Assembly: GCF_019583405.1 (NCBI RefSeq)
Contig: NZ_SZUU01000004.1
Location: forward strand, 434,001-498,000
Direction of reading: 5' to 3'
Source of the DNA: Bacteroides fragilis
GTDB lineage: Bacteria > Bacteroidota > Bacteroidia > Bacteroidales > Bacteroidaceae
Length of the DNA stretch: 64,000 bases
The notes below the pieces were generated by a model that was not told the DNA's origin, made no database searches, and saw only the letters and a program-made list of their open reading frames with translations. The stretch's first letter is position 1. Every line of letters starts with the position of its first letter. The translations under genes were made by a program, and so were the position numbers. Of the stretch, positions 6,439 through 15,833 are shown one piece after another.

Positions 6439-8538
6439 TTATAATACTTCCAGATTGCTCATCCGTTCTGTTGTGTGGAATTCAAATTCAGGGTATTCAT
6501 ATAACTTGAAACGAGGTTCTGTTTCTCCTTCCGTATAGCTCCAAATGCTGGCATAATCTTCCGGATCTTCCCCCATTTTGTTTAATTGCCTTAGATAAGC
6601 TGCGAGTGATTTATTTTCTACGATATATATTTTTCCCAGTTTGTCAATGATAGAGCTATGACGGCGGGTACTGTCGTGGTCGAAACGAAGGATACGTTTG
6701 CCTTCCTCTGTTATTCCCACGAGATTGAATGTCATGCTCTTGCCGATAGCGGGCAGATTAAGTACGCTTCGGTCTGTTGCCATGAAGGGCAAATGGTGTT
6801 TCTTCATGAAACGACGTATTCGAATGGCGATGTCCTCACCTGTTTCGAGAAGAGAGTACAGTTCGTCAGCCTGTTCCTGCGTCAACTTGCCAAATACTTT
6901 TTCTTCATGTTGCTCTTGCATCGATCGGCTGTTGGGAGTGAATACGGCATAATTTTCATTGAATCCTTTGACGGAGAAGGTATAATAACAAACTACTCCC
7001 AGTGAATTGAGTACTTGTCTCAGCCTTGTGGTGTGTCCCCGTCGGGATGCAGCTACGGTATATACCAGCTGATTCGTGATCAGCCATCCGGCAGAAAGAA
7101 TTTTCCGGATAGCTTCCCGGGTGTCGGGAGTAACCTCTAAAGGACTTTGGAAATGAGTTTGAATAATAAATTGTTTCACTCCGATGGCAGAAGCCTTTTC
7201 TTTAAATTCTCTCAGAATCTCTATTAATTCATCGTTAATACGCATAGGTAGATAAGCCAATAATCTTGATCCCAAACGGACACGCTGCAATTCTGCGTAT
7301 TTTTCTCCTTCCGGGCGTTCCTGGTTTGCTTTTCTTTTACGTGCGGCCATGCGGTAAACAGCCTCAAGAATATTTTTCAGGGTTTTGTTCTGGCTCATCA
7401 GAGCATCTCCTCCGGTAATCAATATATCTCGTAATTGGGTATCTTCTTCAAAATAAGACATTAACCTGCGTAGCTTTTTGTCCCAGCTTTCCTTAGGACG
7501 AAGTGCGTCGAACTCAAAATTCAATCGTTCGCTCTGGAAGTCGTACATGCGTTGACATGAAGCGCACAATCCTCCACAAGCCCGTCCCATTGTGTCGGGG
7601 ATCAAGATAGCTACTTCCGGATAACGACGGTGGATGTTATGTCCATCCGGCAATAACCATCCGGCGGCATTCGGTTTACCGGCTTCTACAATGTCTTCAC
7701 GTTCCCAGGCACGAATGTTACCATAGGTCTCTACCAGACGGGGGGAGTAAAGAATGTAGCTGCGGATGGCTTCATCATTATAACCTTCTCCACTGGTATT
7801 GAGTAAAGAAAGATAGTAAGGAGTGGCAAAGAAAGGCATTCCTTTTTTGCGGGCTCGTGACAACAAATACATTGTTTCGCTGGAAAGGGAGTTCCCGAGA
7901 AAACGGTTCAACTCAGTAGGAGTTTTGATAGCCATTGAAAGATGGAAGCGAAAGTCGTTCCACCACTGACAAACCTGTTGATATTTCTCTTCATAGCTCA
8001 TTCCTTCTTCAAAGTGAAAACGTGAAGATGGTTTGGACTTCCGGTTTTCTATTTTTTGTATCAGCAGATGCAACATTCGTTCCTGATTCTCGGAACGTAA
8101 CTCTATCACATCTTCGTCCAGTCCGGTAGCCCAACGTTCGGTTCGATTTTTGATTCGTTGTGGAGAGGGGAGTGGGGATTCCGGCTCTTCCAGTCTTTTA
8201 AAGAGATAGTATAGGTCCAGGAACAAGTCAGTAGGTATTTCTGCATTTTCCAAATTCCCGGTCAAGAAGCGTCGGAGAAGGGATAAGGTTTGTATTTGCA
8301 TATCCTGTTCGTTAGACAGTTCATGAACTGTTTTTCCGTCGTAGTTGATAAGGAGTCGAATTTGCTCACCCGCCTTGTTCCCTTCCGATATGTAAGAAGT
8401 GAGGAACTCTTGCAGGTGGTTTTTAAAGTCGGTGTCGTCAAGACTTTGTTGAGCCATTGCTGTGAGTTCAGGTAACTCCTGACAGTATAGTTGCCGTATT
8501 TGGGAAAGTGTGAGTGAAAGCATTTTCTTTTGTTTCAT
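6439..8538 (-). CDS. KamA-family radical SAM protein, long form
   Basis: A 699-residue protein related to lysine 2,3-aminomutase and EF-P beta-lysylation enzymes. The radical-SAM cluster motif CxxxCxxC is C321-GGL-C325-AS-C328, followed by the TGGDALM motif expected in KamA proteins. It is nearly 300 residues longer than classical KamA (about 416) because of a helical N-terminal extension of roughly 270 residues. Known relatives bind PLP and migrate an amino group; the lysine-aminomutase label should not be assumed. It stands alone, with a terminator of the upstream gene at 8595-8617, so it has its own promoter. Confidence 0.85.
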   Translation of the reverse strand: MKQKKMLSLTLSQIRQLYCQELPELTAMAQQSLDDTDFKNHLQEFLTSYISEGNKAGEQIRLLINYDGKTVHELSNEQDMQIQTLSLLRRFLTGNLENAEIPTDLFLDLYYLFKRLEEPESPLPSPQRIKNRTERWATGLDEDVIELRSENQERMLHLLIQKIENRKSKPSSRFHFEEGMSYEEKYQQVCQWWNDFRFHLSMAIKTPTELNRFLGNSLSSETMYLLSRARKKGMPFFATPYYLSLLNTSGEGYNDEAIRSYILYSPRLVETYGNIRAWEREDIVEAGKPNAAGWLLPDGHNIHRRYPEVAILIPDTMGRACGGLCASCQRMYDFQSERLNFEFDALRPKESWDKKLRRLMSYFEEDTQLRDILITGGDALMSQNKTLKNILEAVYRMAARKRKANQERPEGEKYAELQRVRLGSRLLAYLPMRINDELIEILREFKEKASAIGVKQFIIQTHFQSPLEVTPDTREAIRKILSAGWLITNQLVYTVAASRRGHTTRLRQVLNSLGVVCYYTFSVKGFNENYAVFTPNSRSMQEQHEEKVFGKLTQEQADELYSLLETGEDIAIRIRRFMKKHHLPFMATDRSVLNLPAIGKSMTFNLVGITEEGKRILRFDHDSTRRHSSIIDKLGKIYIVENKSLAAYLRQLNKMGEDPEDYASIWSYTEGETEPRFKLYEYPEFEFHTTERMSNLEVL

Positions 8539-8594
8539 ACGCGATTGTTTTTAGATTGTTAAAATTGAAATATTTGCATAAATATAACAAAAAA

Positions 8595-8617
8595 AGCGGA
8601 GGTAGAAAACCTCCGCT
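8595..8617 (-). terminator. Terminator between the 212-residue gene and the KamA-like gene
   Basis: AGCGGAGGT and ACCTCCGCT form a perfect 9-bp stem with a five-base loop. On the minus strand a run of seven T follows. Confidence 0.85.
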
Positions 8618-8671
8618 TTGCTATTCATGCTATTCTTTACGATTCTTTTTTGTTTAATAACATTCCGCTTT

Positions 8672-9310
8672 TCATTTTGCTTTCGCTTCTTCGTCCTTAT
8701 GTTTCGGCTCTTTTTTAGCCAGTAAAACAATGTTGTATACGTACTCTGACATCCATTGTTCCGAAAATCCGAGACGTTCTTTGTACTGGCGTACTGCGGC
8801 AGCCGTTTTGTGTACGTCATCAGCTTTCCATACTGTTTTGGTACATACATCGTGTACCGTTTTTTCTGTCATGGAGCGCAAAGCCTTTTTGAATATCGCC
8901 GGCATACGGAACTTCCATTGCATCAGGTTACCCATCAGCATCATCAGGTCACTTGAGAATCCTTGGTACATGAAAAGATATGCCTGTACGTCATTTTGCG
9001 TGCGGCAGTTTTTCTTGATAGAGGTGTCTATCTCTTTAAAAAACGATTCACTGATGCCGTAATCCTGCATCAGCATCTTGCGGGAAGCCGATTTCTCGGC
9101 AAGTCCTAATTTGCCACCTTGTGTGGCTACTTTGAATAAACGTTTGAAGTTGGCTACATCCGGCAGAAAACGGATGTTCGTGATACCTAAATTTACTGCG
9201 ATTACAGATTGAAAATATACACGTGTCAGTGATACGAAATCTTCTACATTGCCTACTACTTTTGCGTCAGCGTCGGCCTGTTTTTTAAATAAGTTAGCGA
9301 ATATGCTCAT
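8672..9310 (-). CDS. Conserved hypothetical protein, helical
   Basis: A 212-residue soluble protein with no signal peptide and no catalytic motif that I recognise. It is predicted almost all helical and rich in Lys, Met and Phe (FMYQGFSSDLMMLMGNLMQWKF), ending in a Lys/Glu-rich tail. Coding support comes from its length, its own terminator 55 bases downstream, and clear codon structure. It appears to be monocistronic. Function unknown. Confidence 0.7.
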   Translation of the reverse strand: MSIFANLFKKQADADAKVVGNVEDFVSLTRVYFQSVIAVNLGITNIRFLPDVANFKRLFKVATQGGKLGLAEKSASRKMLMQDYGISESFFKEIDTSIKKNCRTQNDVQAYLFMYQGFSSDLMMLMGNLMQWKFRMPAIFKKALRSMTEKTVHDVCTKTVWKADDVHKTAAAVRQYKERLGFSEQWMSEYVYNIVLLAKKEPKHKDEEAKAK

Positions 9311-9410
9311 AAGTCATTTTGTCAATTATAGATTGAGGTTGCAAATTTACTAAATAAGTTGTTAAATTACTACAGATTACACGGATAACATCTATTCTTT
9401 TTGAGGCGCT

Positions 9411-10790
9411 TTACCAACACTCAATATCTTTTTCAATATCCTTCATCTTGTTTTTGGTGAATACCGGGCTTTTGATGCCTGACTTTTTCTGTTCACGATA
9501 GTCCTGCAGCAATCGGAAAGCATATTTTCCCAGAAAGGCGATCGCTATCAGGTTACAGATGGCCATTAACCCCATGGTGATATCTGCCAGTCCCCATACA
9601 AAATCGAGAGTGGACATGGCTCCCACCCATACCATCCCCCCTACCAATAAACGGTAAAGGTAAACTATCCATCGTTTGTGGGTGAGGTATCGGATATTTG
9701 CTTCTCCATAATAGTAATTGCCGATGATGCTGCTAAACGCAAAGAAGAAAAGGGCAACTGCCACAAATATACCTCCTATGCTTCCTATTTCGTTGTTCAA
9801 TGCATGTTGAGTGAGTTGTACTCCATTGGTCGAACCATCGAGCGGAGCACCACTGAAAAGAATGATGAATGCTGTGCATGAACAGATAATAAGAGTATCT
9901 GTGAAAACTCCTAAGGTCTGGATCAGTCCTTGTTTCACCGGGTGTGATACGAATGCGGTTGCAGCTACGTTCGGTGCCGAACCCATACCGGCTTCATTGC
10001 TGAACAGCCCGCGTTTGATGCCTTGCATCAATGCAGCTCCTACACCTCCTCCTAAAGCCTGTTGCCAGCCAAAAGCATGACTGACAATGGTTCCGATAAC
10101 ATCCGGCAGATGTGTGATATTGATGAGTACAATGACCAGTGCCAATCCTACATATCCCAGTGCCATGACAGGGACGATGATGCTGCTTACTTTAGCAATA
10201 CGCTGGATACCTCCGAAAATAATCAATAGAGTCAGTCCGGTCAGGATGATGCCCATAGGCACATGGCTGATGCCAAACGCATGTTCTACAGCTGCACAAA
10301 TGGTATTACTTTGTACTGAGTTGAAGGCAAATCCGAAAGTGACAGTAATCAGTATGGCAAACAGAATTCCCATCCATGGCTTTTTCAACCCTTTTTTCAT
10401 GTAGTAGGCAGGACCTCCGATAAAAGACTCCTTCCCTTTTTCCTTATACAATTGTGCGAGGGTAGATTCTACAAAAGCGCTCGATGCCCCTAAAAGGGCA
10501 ATGATCCACATCCAAAATATGGCACCCGGTCCGCCGATAGCAATTGCCGTAGCTACGCCAGCCAGATTTCCTGTACCGACACGGCTTGCCAGTGATATGG
10601 CAAAGGCCTGGAACGAAGAAATATGTTTCTCTCCGTGTTTTCCTTTTCCGGCGGAGTCTTTCAACAGACGTAGCATTTCGCCGATCATGCGGAATTGCAC
10701 AAAACGGGTTTTAATCGTGAACCAAATGGCGCATCCCAACAGCATTGCAATCAGGATGTAGGTCCATAATATATCGTTAATTAGATTCAT
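9411..10790 (-). CDS. Alanine/glycine:cation symporter (AGCS family)
   Basis: A 459-residue membrane protein with about 10-11 transmembrane segments. It carries the AGCS features IGTGNLAG-like SRVGTGNLAGVATAIAIGGPG near residues 69-89, FIGGPAYYMKKGL, and FSNEAGMGSAPN. These proteins import alanine or glycine with Na+ or H+. A cytoplasmic basic tail follows the last segment. It is a single gene with no visible partner. Confidence 0.93.
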   Translation of the reverse strand: MNLINDILWTYILIAMLLGCAIWFTIKTRFVQFRMIGEMLRLLKDSAGKGKHGEKHISSFQAFAISLASRVGTGNLAGVATAIAIGGPGAIFWMWIIALLGASSAFVESTLAQLYKEKGKESFIGGPAYYMKKGLKKPWMGILFAILITVTFGFAFNSVQSNTICAAVEHAFGISHVPMGIILTGLTLLIIFGGIQRIAKVSSIIVPVMALGYVGLALVIVLINITHLPDVIGTIVSHAFGWQQALGGGVGAALMQGIKRGLFSNEAGMGSAPNVAATAFVSHPVKQGLIQTLGVFTDTLIICSCTAFIILFSGAPLDGSTNGVQLTQHALNNEIGSIGGIFVAVALFFFAFSSIIGNYYYGEANIRYLTHKRWIVYLYRLLVGGMVWVGAMSTLDFVWGLADITMGLMAICNLIAIAFLGKYAFRLLQDYREQKKSGIKSPVFTKNKMKDIEKDIECW

Positions 10791-10825
10791 ATCTATTAGT
10801 TAATTGGTATCAGGGGCAAATTTTT

Positions 10826-11467
10826 TTATTTTAGCCTGAAGTAGAATTTATGGTTCTCGAATATCGGTTCTACGATATCAAACCGGATAAACTTAGCCAG
10901 TAAATTCTCTGCAGCCCGTCTGGAAATACCTGCTTGCCGACAATAGCGGTTAAGAGAAAGCGAAGTATTTTCTTCCAGTAAGTCCAGCAACAGTTGTTCC
11001 CGTTCGGTATAGCGGATCAATTCTCCTGCCGGACTGCCGCTCTGCTGCCAGACGCGCAAATGTACCGGAGTAGCCAGGATATTTTCATCTTTGATCCGGA
11101 TATATGCCAGTGATTTGCCGTTTTCGTCTTTTGCAAAAACGGGCTTGTGTTCACTTTCATCTATTTGTACGACTAATACAGAACGTCCTTCGGCGTGAAA
11201 TGTTTGCATGGAATAATCAACTTCCGGCCGGCAATAAAGTTGGGCAGCTGCTTCTATCATATATTTTTCTTCATCCGAACGCACACCGGCTATTTTTCCA
11301 TTGTCTTTAACGCCTATCAACAGTCGTCCTCCATCGGTATTAGCAAAAGCTGACAGTGTTTTGGCGATTTTACGGGCATCGGATATTTCAAACTTAAAGT
11401 CTTGCTGTTGGTGTTCCCCTTCGGCTATCAATGCGTGTATGTAATCAGTATCTGTAAGCGGTTTCAT
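10826..11467 (-). CDS. AlbA_2-domain (Schlafen-like) putative regulator
   Basis: A 213-residue protein. The first 120 residues fit the AlbA_2 domain: EHQQQDFKFEISDARKIAKTLSAFANTDGGRLLIGVKDNG, with the FANTDGG and IGVKDNG motifs. The C-terminal part (LLLDLLEENTSLSLNRYCRQAGISRRAAENLL) looks like a helix-turn-helix. Relatives are called ATP-binding or nucleic-acid-binding transcription regulators, and the evidence for the biochemical role is weak. The small histone-like gene is divergent from it. Confidence 0.8.
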   Translation of the reverse strand: MKPLTDTDYIHALIAEGEHQQQDFKFEISDARKIAKTLSAFANTDGGRLLIGVKDNGKIAGVRSDEEKYMIEAAAQLYCRPEVDYSMQTFHAEGRSVLVVQIDESEHKPVFAKDENGKSLAYIRIKDENILATPVHLRVWQQSGSPAGELIRYTEREQLLLDLLEENTSLSLNRYCRQAGISRRAAENLLAKFIRFDIVEPIFENHKFYFRLK

Positions 11468-11573
11468 GCCTGCAAAAGTAGATAAAAAAGACTAAACCTT
11501 ATTTTTTTGCTGATTTTTAGCTGATAATTTCAAAAAAAATATCGTTTTTATGCGTTTATTTCGGGAAAGGATG

Positions 11574-11581
11574 TATTTTTG
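11574..11581 (+). promoter_or_regulatory. Bacteroides -7 promoter element for the histone-like gene
   Basis: TATTTTTG fits TAnnTTTG and lies 35 bases before the ATG at 11616. Confidence 0.6.
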
Positions 11582-11615
11582 CCCATCATTATTAACGAAG
11601 AAATAAATAAGGATT

Positions 11616-11792
11616 ATGAAAGAATTAGTAGAAAAGATTGCTACTTTGGTAGCTGAGTTCAACAAAGATGCAAATGCTCAGATTGAAAATGGTAACAAAG
11701 CTGCAGGAACTCGTGCCCGTAAAGCTTCATTGGAAATCGAAAAAGCAATGAAAGAATTCCGTAAAGTATCTTTGGAAGAATCAAAGAAGTAA
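11616..11792 (+). CDS. Histone H1-like small DNA-binding protein
   Basis: A 58-residue Lys/Ala/Glu-rich protein (start MKELVEKIATLVAEF, end SLEESKK). The motif AAGTRARKASLEIEKAMKEFRK matches the Hc1/histone-H1-like proteins common in Bacteroidetes. It is expected to bind DNA and compact the nucleoid. It has its own -7 element and a terminator 24 bases after the stop, so it is a single-gene unit. Confidence 0.85.
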   Translation: MKELVEKIATLVAEFNKDANAQIENGNKAAGTRARKASLEIEKAMKEFRKVSLEESKK

Positions 11793-11815
11793 TCTTACGA
11801 ATAGAAAAAATGGAA

Positions 11816-11850
11816 AAGTCGGTCTCAATTTTGAAACCGGCTTTTTTATT
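11816..11850 (+). terminator. Terminator of the histone-like gene
   Basis: AAGTCGGTCTC pairs with GAAACCGGCTT (two G:T wobbles) and a run of T follows. Confidence 0.8.
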
Positions 11851-11880
11851 TTGGGATATTCCTAAAATAAGAAAATTTAA

Positions 11881-11915
11881 GGCAACTAATTCATTGCGAG
11901 TTAGTTGCCTTTTTT
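11881..11915 (+). terminator. Hairpin and T run upstream of the transposase gene
   Basis: GGCAACTAA (11881-11889) and TTAGTTGCC (11901-11909) form a perfect 9-bp stem followed by TTTTTT. It may block read-through into the insertion sequence, or belong to its left end. Confidence 0.65.
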
Positions 11916-11984
11916 GTATCTTTAAGCATTCCCCCTAAAAAACGGTTTGACGGCCAAAACGGGGGTAATCTAAAATAAAAACAC

Positions 11985-13343
11985 ATGGTAAAGATACAAA
12001 AAATATCAGAAATCGAACCTTGTTTAGGTTTTAGTGAGTTCGATATGCTTAAAAAATATCGTCAAAGTTTTGCAACGAGTGAATTAGGTCGCCTCCATTC
12101 TTTATTCCCTTTCTCGGAACTGGCCCGACAAATGCATTTGAAGTCCTCTGCTTTGGGGCGTAAAAGTTATTTTTCTCCCGAAGGTAAAATAGCCTTGATG
12201 GTCTTGAAGTCTTATACCAACTTTTCCGATTCACAACTGATTGACCATTTAAACGGTAATATTCATTACCAGTTATTTTGTGGTGTTCAGATCGATCCGC
12301 TTCATCCGCTAACCAATCCTAAAATCGTTAGTGCGATTCGTCAGGAACTAGCGGCTCGCCTTGATATTGAGTCCCTCCAGCTTATTTTGGCAGAGCATTG
12401 GAAACCTTATCTTGAGAACCTTCATGTCTGTATGACCGATGCCACCTGTTATGAAAGTCATCTGCGCTTTCCTACTGATGTCAAACTCTTATGGGAAGGT
12501 ATTGTATGGCTTCATCGTCATCTGTGCAAACATTGCCGGACATTGCACATGCAACGTCCCCGTAACAAGTATCTTGATGTAAGCCGTGCCTACCTTGCTT
12601 CTAGCAAACTGCGTAAACGCAGGAAATCACAGACCCGTATGATTAAACGCAGACTACTTCAGTTATTGGAAAAGTTACTGGACCAGCTGGAGCAGCTTCA
12701 TTTATCCTACAGGCACAGGCTTACACTATCCTCTGATTACCAAAGACGTTTCTCGGTCATACGGACGGTCCTTGAGCAAGGGAAGAATTTATTTGCAGGC
12801 AAAAAAGTGCCCAACCGTATTGTGAGTATCGACCGGCATTACCTTCGCCCCATTATCAGAGGCAAGGAAACCAAATCCGTTGAATTCGGAGCCAAAGTCA
12901 ACAATATACAGATAGATGGAATCTCCTTTATTGAACATATCTCCTTTAAGGCTTTTAACGAAGGAGTACATTTGAAAGACTGTATTCATCTGCAACAACA
13001 ACTGACCGGGGTTAGGGTTAAGGCGCTTGCAGCGGATTCAATCTATGCTAATAATGCCAACCGGAAATTTTGTACTAAATATCATATAAGTACTTCCTTT
13101 AAGCGTAAGGGCAGAGCGTCCAAAGATGAGCCACTTCGGAAGATCTTACGGTCGGAACTCAGCCGTGAAAGAGCGACCCGCCTGGAAGGAAGTTTTGGAA
13201 CGCAGAAACAACATTACTCACTGGCCAGAATTAAAGCTAGAAACAGGAAAACGGAAATGCTTTGGATTTTCTTTGGAATACATACGGCCAATGCAGTATG
13301 CATGATAGAAAAGGTTGAAAAGAAAAAAAGAGCGGCTGCATAA
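11985..13343 (+). mobile_element. Insertion sequence with an intact DDE transposase gene (IS1182/IS5-like)
   Basis: The 452-residue transposase has an N-terminal DUF772-like region (SPEGKIALMVLKSYTNFSDSQL) and the DDE_Tnp_1-type catalytic positions: Asp in MTDATCYES near residue 150, Asp in LAADSIYANN, and Glu in RLEGSFGTQKQHYSLARIKA near the C terminus. All three appear intact, so the enzyme may be active. The coordinates given are those of the coding region only. I could not find convincing terminal inverted repeats. The strings TTCCCCCTAAAAAA (about 11932) and TTCCCCTAAAAAG (about 13390) flank the gene but are direct, not inverted. The family name is from motif recognition. Confidence 0.8.
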
Positions 13344-13676
13344 TCAGACTAAAATAACAAAAGGAAAACAGGAGAGGTTTTTAACTTCCCCTAAAAAGAC
13401 ATATACATAATGTACCGTTGGGGAGAAAATATAAGAATATGTAAATAATATTCTATAAAAAAGATAGAAGACTGGAGACTTTACAGGAAAAAATTAAGAG
13501 AAAAGCTCACGTAAAGTAAAACTGTTCTCTTAATTTATAAGAAATACGGACATTTACTGAATATCCCTATTTTACAGAATCTTAATCCGTCTATATTTCA
13601 GAAACGATAATCTTGTGGATATCCTCTTTGGGTGTGTACTGGGATTCCGACAATGATTTTGATGTCTATTGGTGAC
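13344..13676. other. Intergenic region between the IS gene and msrAB
   Basis: This AT-rich stretch has no supported gene. It contains the inverted repeat AATTAAGAGAA/TTCTCTTAATT (13492-13502 and 13525-13535, 11 bp perfect, 22-base loop), which could act as a bidirectional terminator. The right end of the IS probably lies within its first 100 bases. Confidence 0.5.
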
Positions 13677-14762
13677 TTATTTTTGAGGCAGAAGTTTCAA
13701 GTACTCTCCATATCCTTCTTCTTTCATTTTCTCTTTTGGAATGAAGCGTAAGGATGCACTGTTGATGCAATAACGTAATCCTCCTTTCTCTTTAGGTCCA
13801 TCCGTGAAGACGTGTCCTAAATGTGCATCTCCCGTTTTACTCCGTACTTCTGTGCGTATCATTCCGTATGATGTATCCATCTTCTCTTTTATCACTTCTT
13901 TTTCTATCGGTTTGGTGAAACTGGGCCAACCACAACCCGAATCAAACTTATCTGTTGATACAAAAAGAGGCTCACCGGTAGTGATGTCTACATAGATGCC
14001 ATCTCGTTTTTCATTCCAGTATTCGTTATGAAAAGCTGGTTCGGTTGCATTCTTTTGTGTGACAGCATACTGCTCGGTCGTCAATTTACTACGAAGTGTG
14101 GCATCATCCGGTTTTTTGTAATTTGTCTGGGGCTGCTCAGCCTGTGCATTTGCTTTTTTTGCCAACTCGAATAGTGCAGGGTTAATATGGCAGTATCCTC
14201 CGGGATTCTTATCCAGGTAATCCTGATGATATTCCTCGGCTTTGTAAAAATTGGATAAGGGTTTCACTTCTATGACTATAGGTTTGGAATACTCTTTAGC
14301 CAATTCGTCGATGGCTGTCCGGATAGTCGGCAAGTCAGCTTCATCAGTATAATAAATACCGGTACGATATTGCGAACCTTTGTCATTTCCCTGTCGATTC
14401 AGGCTTGTAGGATCTATTGTCTTAAAAAAGAGGTCGATCAATAGTTTTAGGGGAACTTCTTGTGGATTATACTCCACCTTAACGGTTTCTGCAAAATTGG
14501 TCTTTCCTGTACATACCTGTTGGTAAGTCGGGTTAGCTATGTTTCCATTGGCATATCCGACCTGGGTTGATTTTACTCCCCTAATCTGTTTCAGGAAATG
14601 GTCCGTTCCCCAAAAACAACCGCCTGCAAAATATATTTCACTCAGATTCTTCATATTTTTTTTCTCCTGTTTTTGTTGATAAATCCATTGTACGCCTTGT
14701 GCATGGCTGGTGTAAATGATACCGGCCAATAGCACGACAAATATAGTAAACTTCTTATTCAT
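13677..14762 (-). CDS. msrAB: Secreted peptide methionine sulfoxide reductase MsrA-MsrB fusion
   Basis: A 361-residue two-domain enzyme that repairs oxidised methionine in proteins. The hydrophobic N terminus ([17 protein letters not shown]) suggests export. The MsrA domain (about 40-200) has GGCFWG with catalytic Cys49, GYANG and NPTYQQVC. The MsrB domain (about 225-355) has CGWPSF, HLGHVF and RYCINS, with catalytic Cys332. MsrA reduces the S-sulfoxide and MsrB the R-sulfoxide; the fused periplasmic form covers both. The zinc-binding CxxC pairs found in many MsrB proteins are not seen. It appears monocistronic. Confidence 0.93.
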   Translation of the reverse strand: MNKKFTIFVVLLAGIIYTSHAQGVQWIYQQKQEKKNMKNLSEIYFAGGCFWGTDHFLKQIRGVKSTQVGYANGNIANPTYQQVCTGKTNFAETVKVEYNPQEVPLKLLIDLFFKTIDPTSLNRQGNDKGSQYRTGIYYTDEADLPTIRTAIDELAKEYSKPIVIEVKPLSNFYKAEEYHQDYLDKNPGGYCHINPALFELAKKANAQAEQPQTNYKKPDDATLRSKLTTEQYAVTQKNATEPAFHNEYWNEKRDGIYVDITTGEPLFVSTDKFDSGCGWPSFTKPIEKEVIKEKMDTSYGMIRTEVRSKTGDAHLGHVFTDGPKEKGGLRYCINSASLRFIPKEKMKEEGYGEYLKLLPQK

Positions 14763-14933
14763 AATTTTCAGTCTCTTTTATAAATAACAAACGAAGATCG
14801 TTTTCGGATTATTAAGAACTGTTGTATCCTGCAATGAAGTGGTTAAAAAGAGATTATCTTTTGATCTTTTGGAGGATTGTGCTTATTTTTGGCATAAACA
14901 TTTCCTTGCTTTGCAGTAGAAATCAAGTTTAGT

Positions 14934-15833
14934 ATGGCAAAACAACAATTCAATAAACTAATCTGGCTGGTGGATACTATCTTCCGGAATGCTCCTGTGA
15001 CATTTGCCGAAATCAATCGTCGTTGGAGAGCGGGAGATGATAATCGTTCTGACATACCTTTGCGGACTTTTCATAACCATCGACAGGCCATTGAAGAAAT
15101 GTTCGACATTAACATTGAATGTGATAAACGGAACAACACCTATTATATAGCAGACGCCGAAGGAATGTTGGGTGATAAGTTGAAGATGTGGTTACTGAAT
15201 AGTTTTTCGTTGAACAATGTATTGCAGGAAAATGTGGATATGAAGAACCGGATTGTATTTGAGGAAGTACCTTCAGGGGTGCAACTCATGGATATTGTTA
15301 TTGATGCTATGCGTAGCGGCCATGTGCTTGCTATGGAATATCAGGCGTACAACTGGGAGCATTCCAAAGATGTGCTGCTTGAACCTTATTTCCTGAAATT
15401 GTTTCGTCATCGCTGGTATTTGATAGGAATAAACCGGGAATATAAAGCTTTCCGTTCTTATTCACTCGATCGGGTCAAGAAAGTCGCTCTTTCGGGAGAG
15501 ACGTTCAATTTTCCACGTAAATTTACTCCTCAGGATCATTTTAGGGATAGTTTTGGTATTATCCGTGACGAAAATCTGGTTCCTCAGCGTACAGTACTCA
15601 GAACTACCATTTTGCAGGCTCCATACTTGAGAAATCTTCCTTTGCATTTTAGCCAAAAGGAGATTGCCGTTACAGAGAGCTATGTCGATTTTGAACTTTA
15701 TATTTCGCATACTTATGATTTTATTCAGGAGTTATTATCCAAAGGAGCGGCAGTAGAGGTGCTGGAACCTCAGTCGCTGCGGGATAAAATAAAAGCCGAG
15801 ATACAAAACATGCAAACTCTTTACCGCTTATGA
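14934..15833 (+). CDS. WYL-domain transcriptional regulator
   Basis: A 299-residue regulator: an N-terminal helix-turn-helix region (TFAEINRRWRAGDD, IPLRTFHNHRQAIEEMF), then a WYL domain (LAMEYQAYNWEHSKDVLLEPYFLKLFRHRWYLIG, then RSYSLDRVKKV), then a WCX-like C-terminal region. WYL proteins commonly control DNA-damage and defence genes. Its stop overlaps the start of the radical-SAM gene by four bases (ATGA), so it is part of the same operon and probably regulates it. The inducer is unknown. Confidence 0.9.
   Translation: MAKQQFNKLIWLVDTIFRNAPVTFAEINRRWRAGDDNRSDIPLRTFHNHRQAIEEMFDINIECDKRNNTYYIADAEGMLGDKLKMWLLNSFSLNNVLQENVDMKNRIVFEEVPSGVQLMDIVIDAMRSGHVLAMEYQAYNWEHSKDVLLEPYFLKLFRHRWYLIGINREYKAFRSYSLDRVKKVALSGETFNFPRKFTPQDHFRDSFGIIRDENLVPQRTVLRTTILQAPYLRNLPLHFSQKEIAVTESYVDFELYISHTYDFIQELLSKGAAVEVLEPQSLRDKIKAEIQNMQTLYRL

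Noticed and set aside
11925..13400. Terminal repeats of the IS from TTCCCC-TAAAAA strings
   Set aside because: The two strings are in the same orientation, so they are not terminal inverted repeats.
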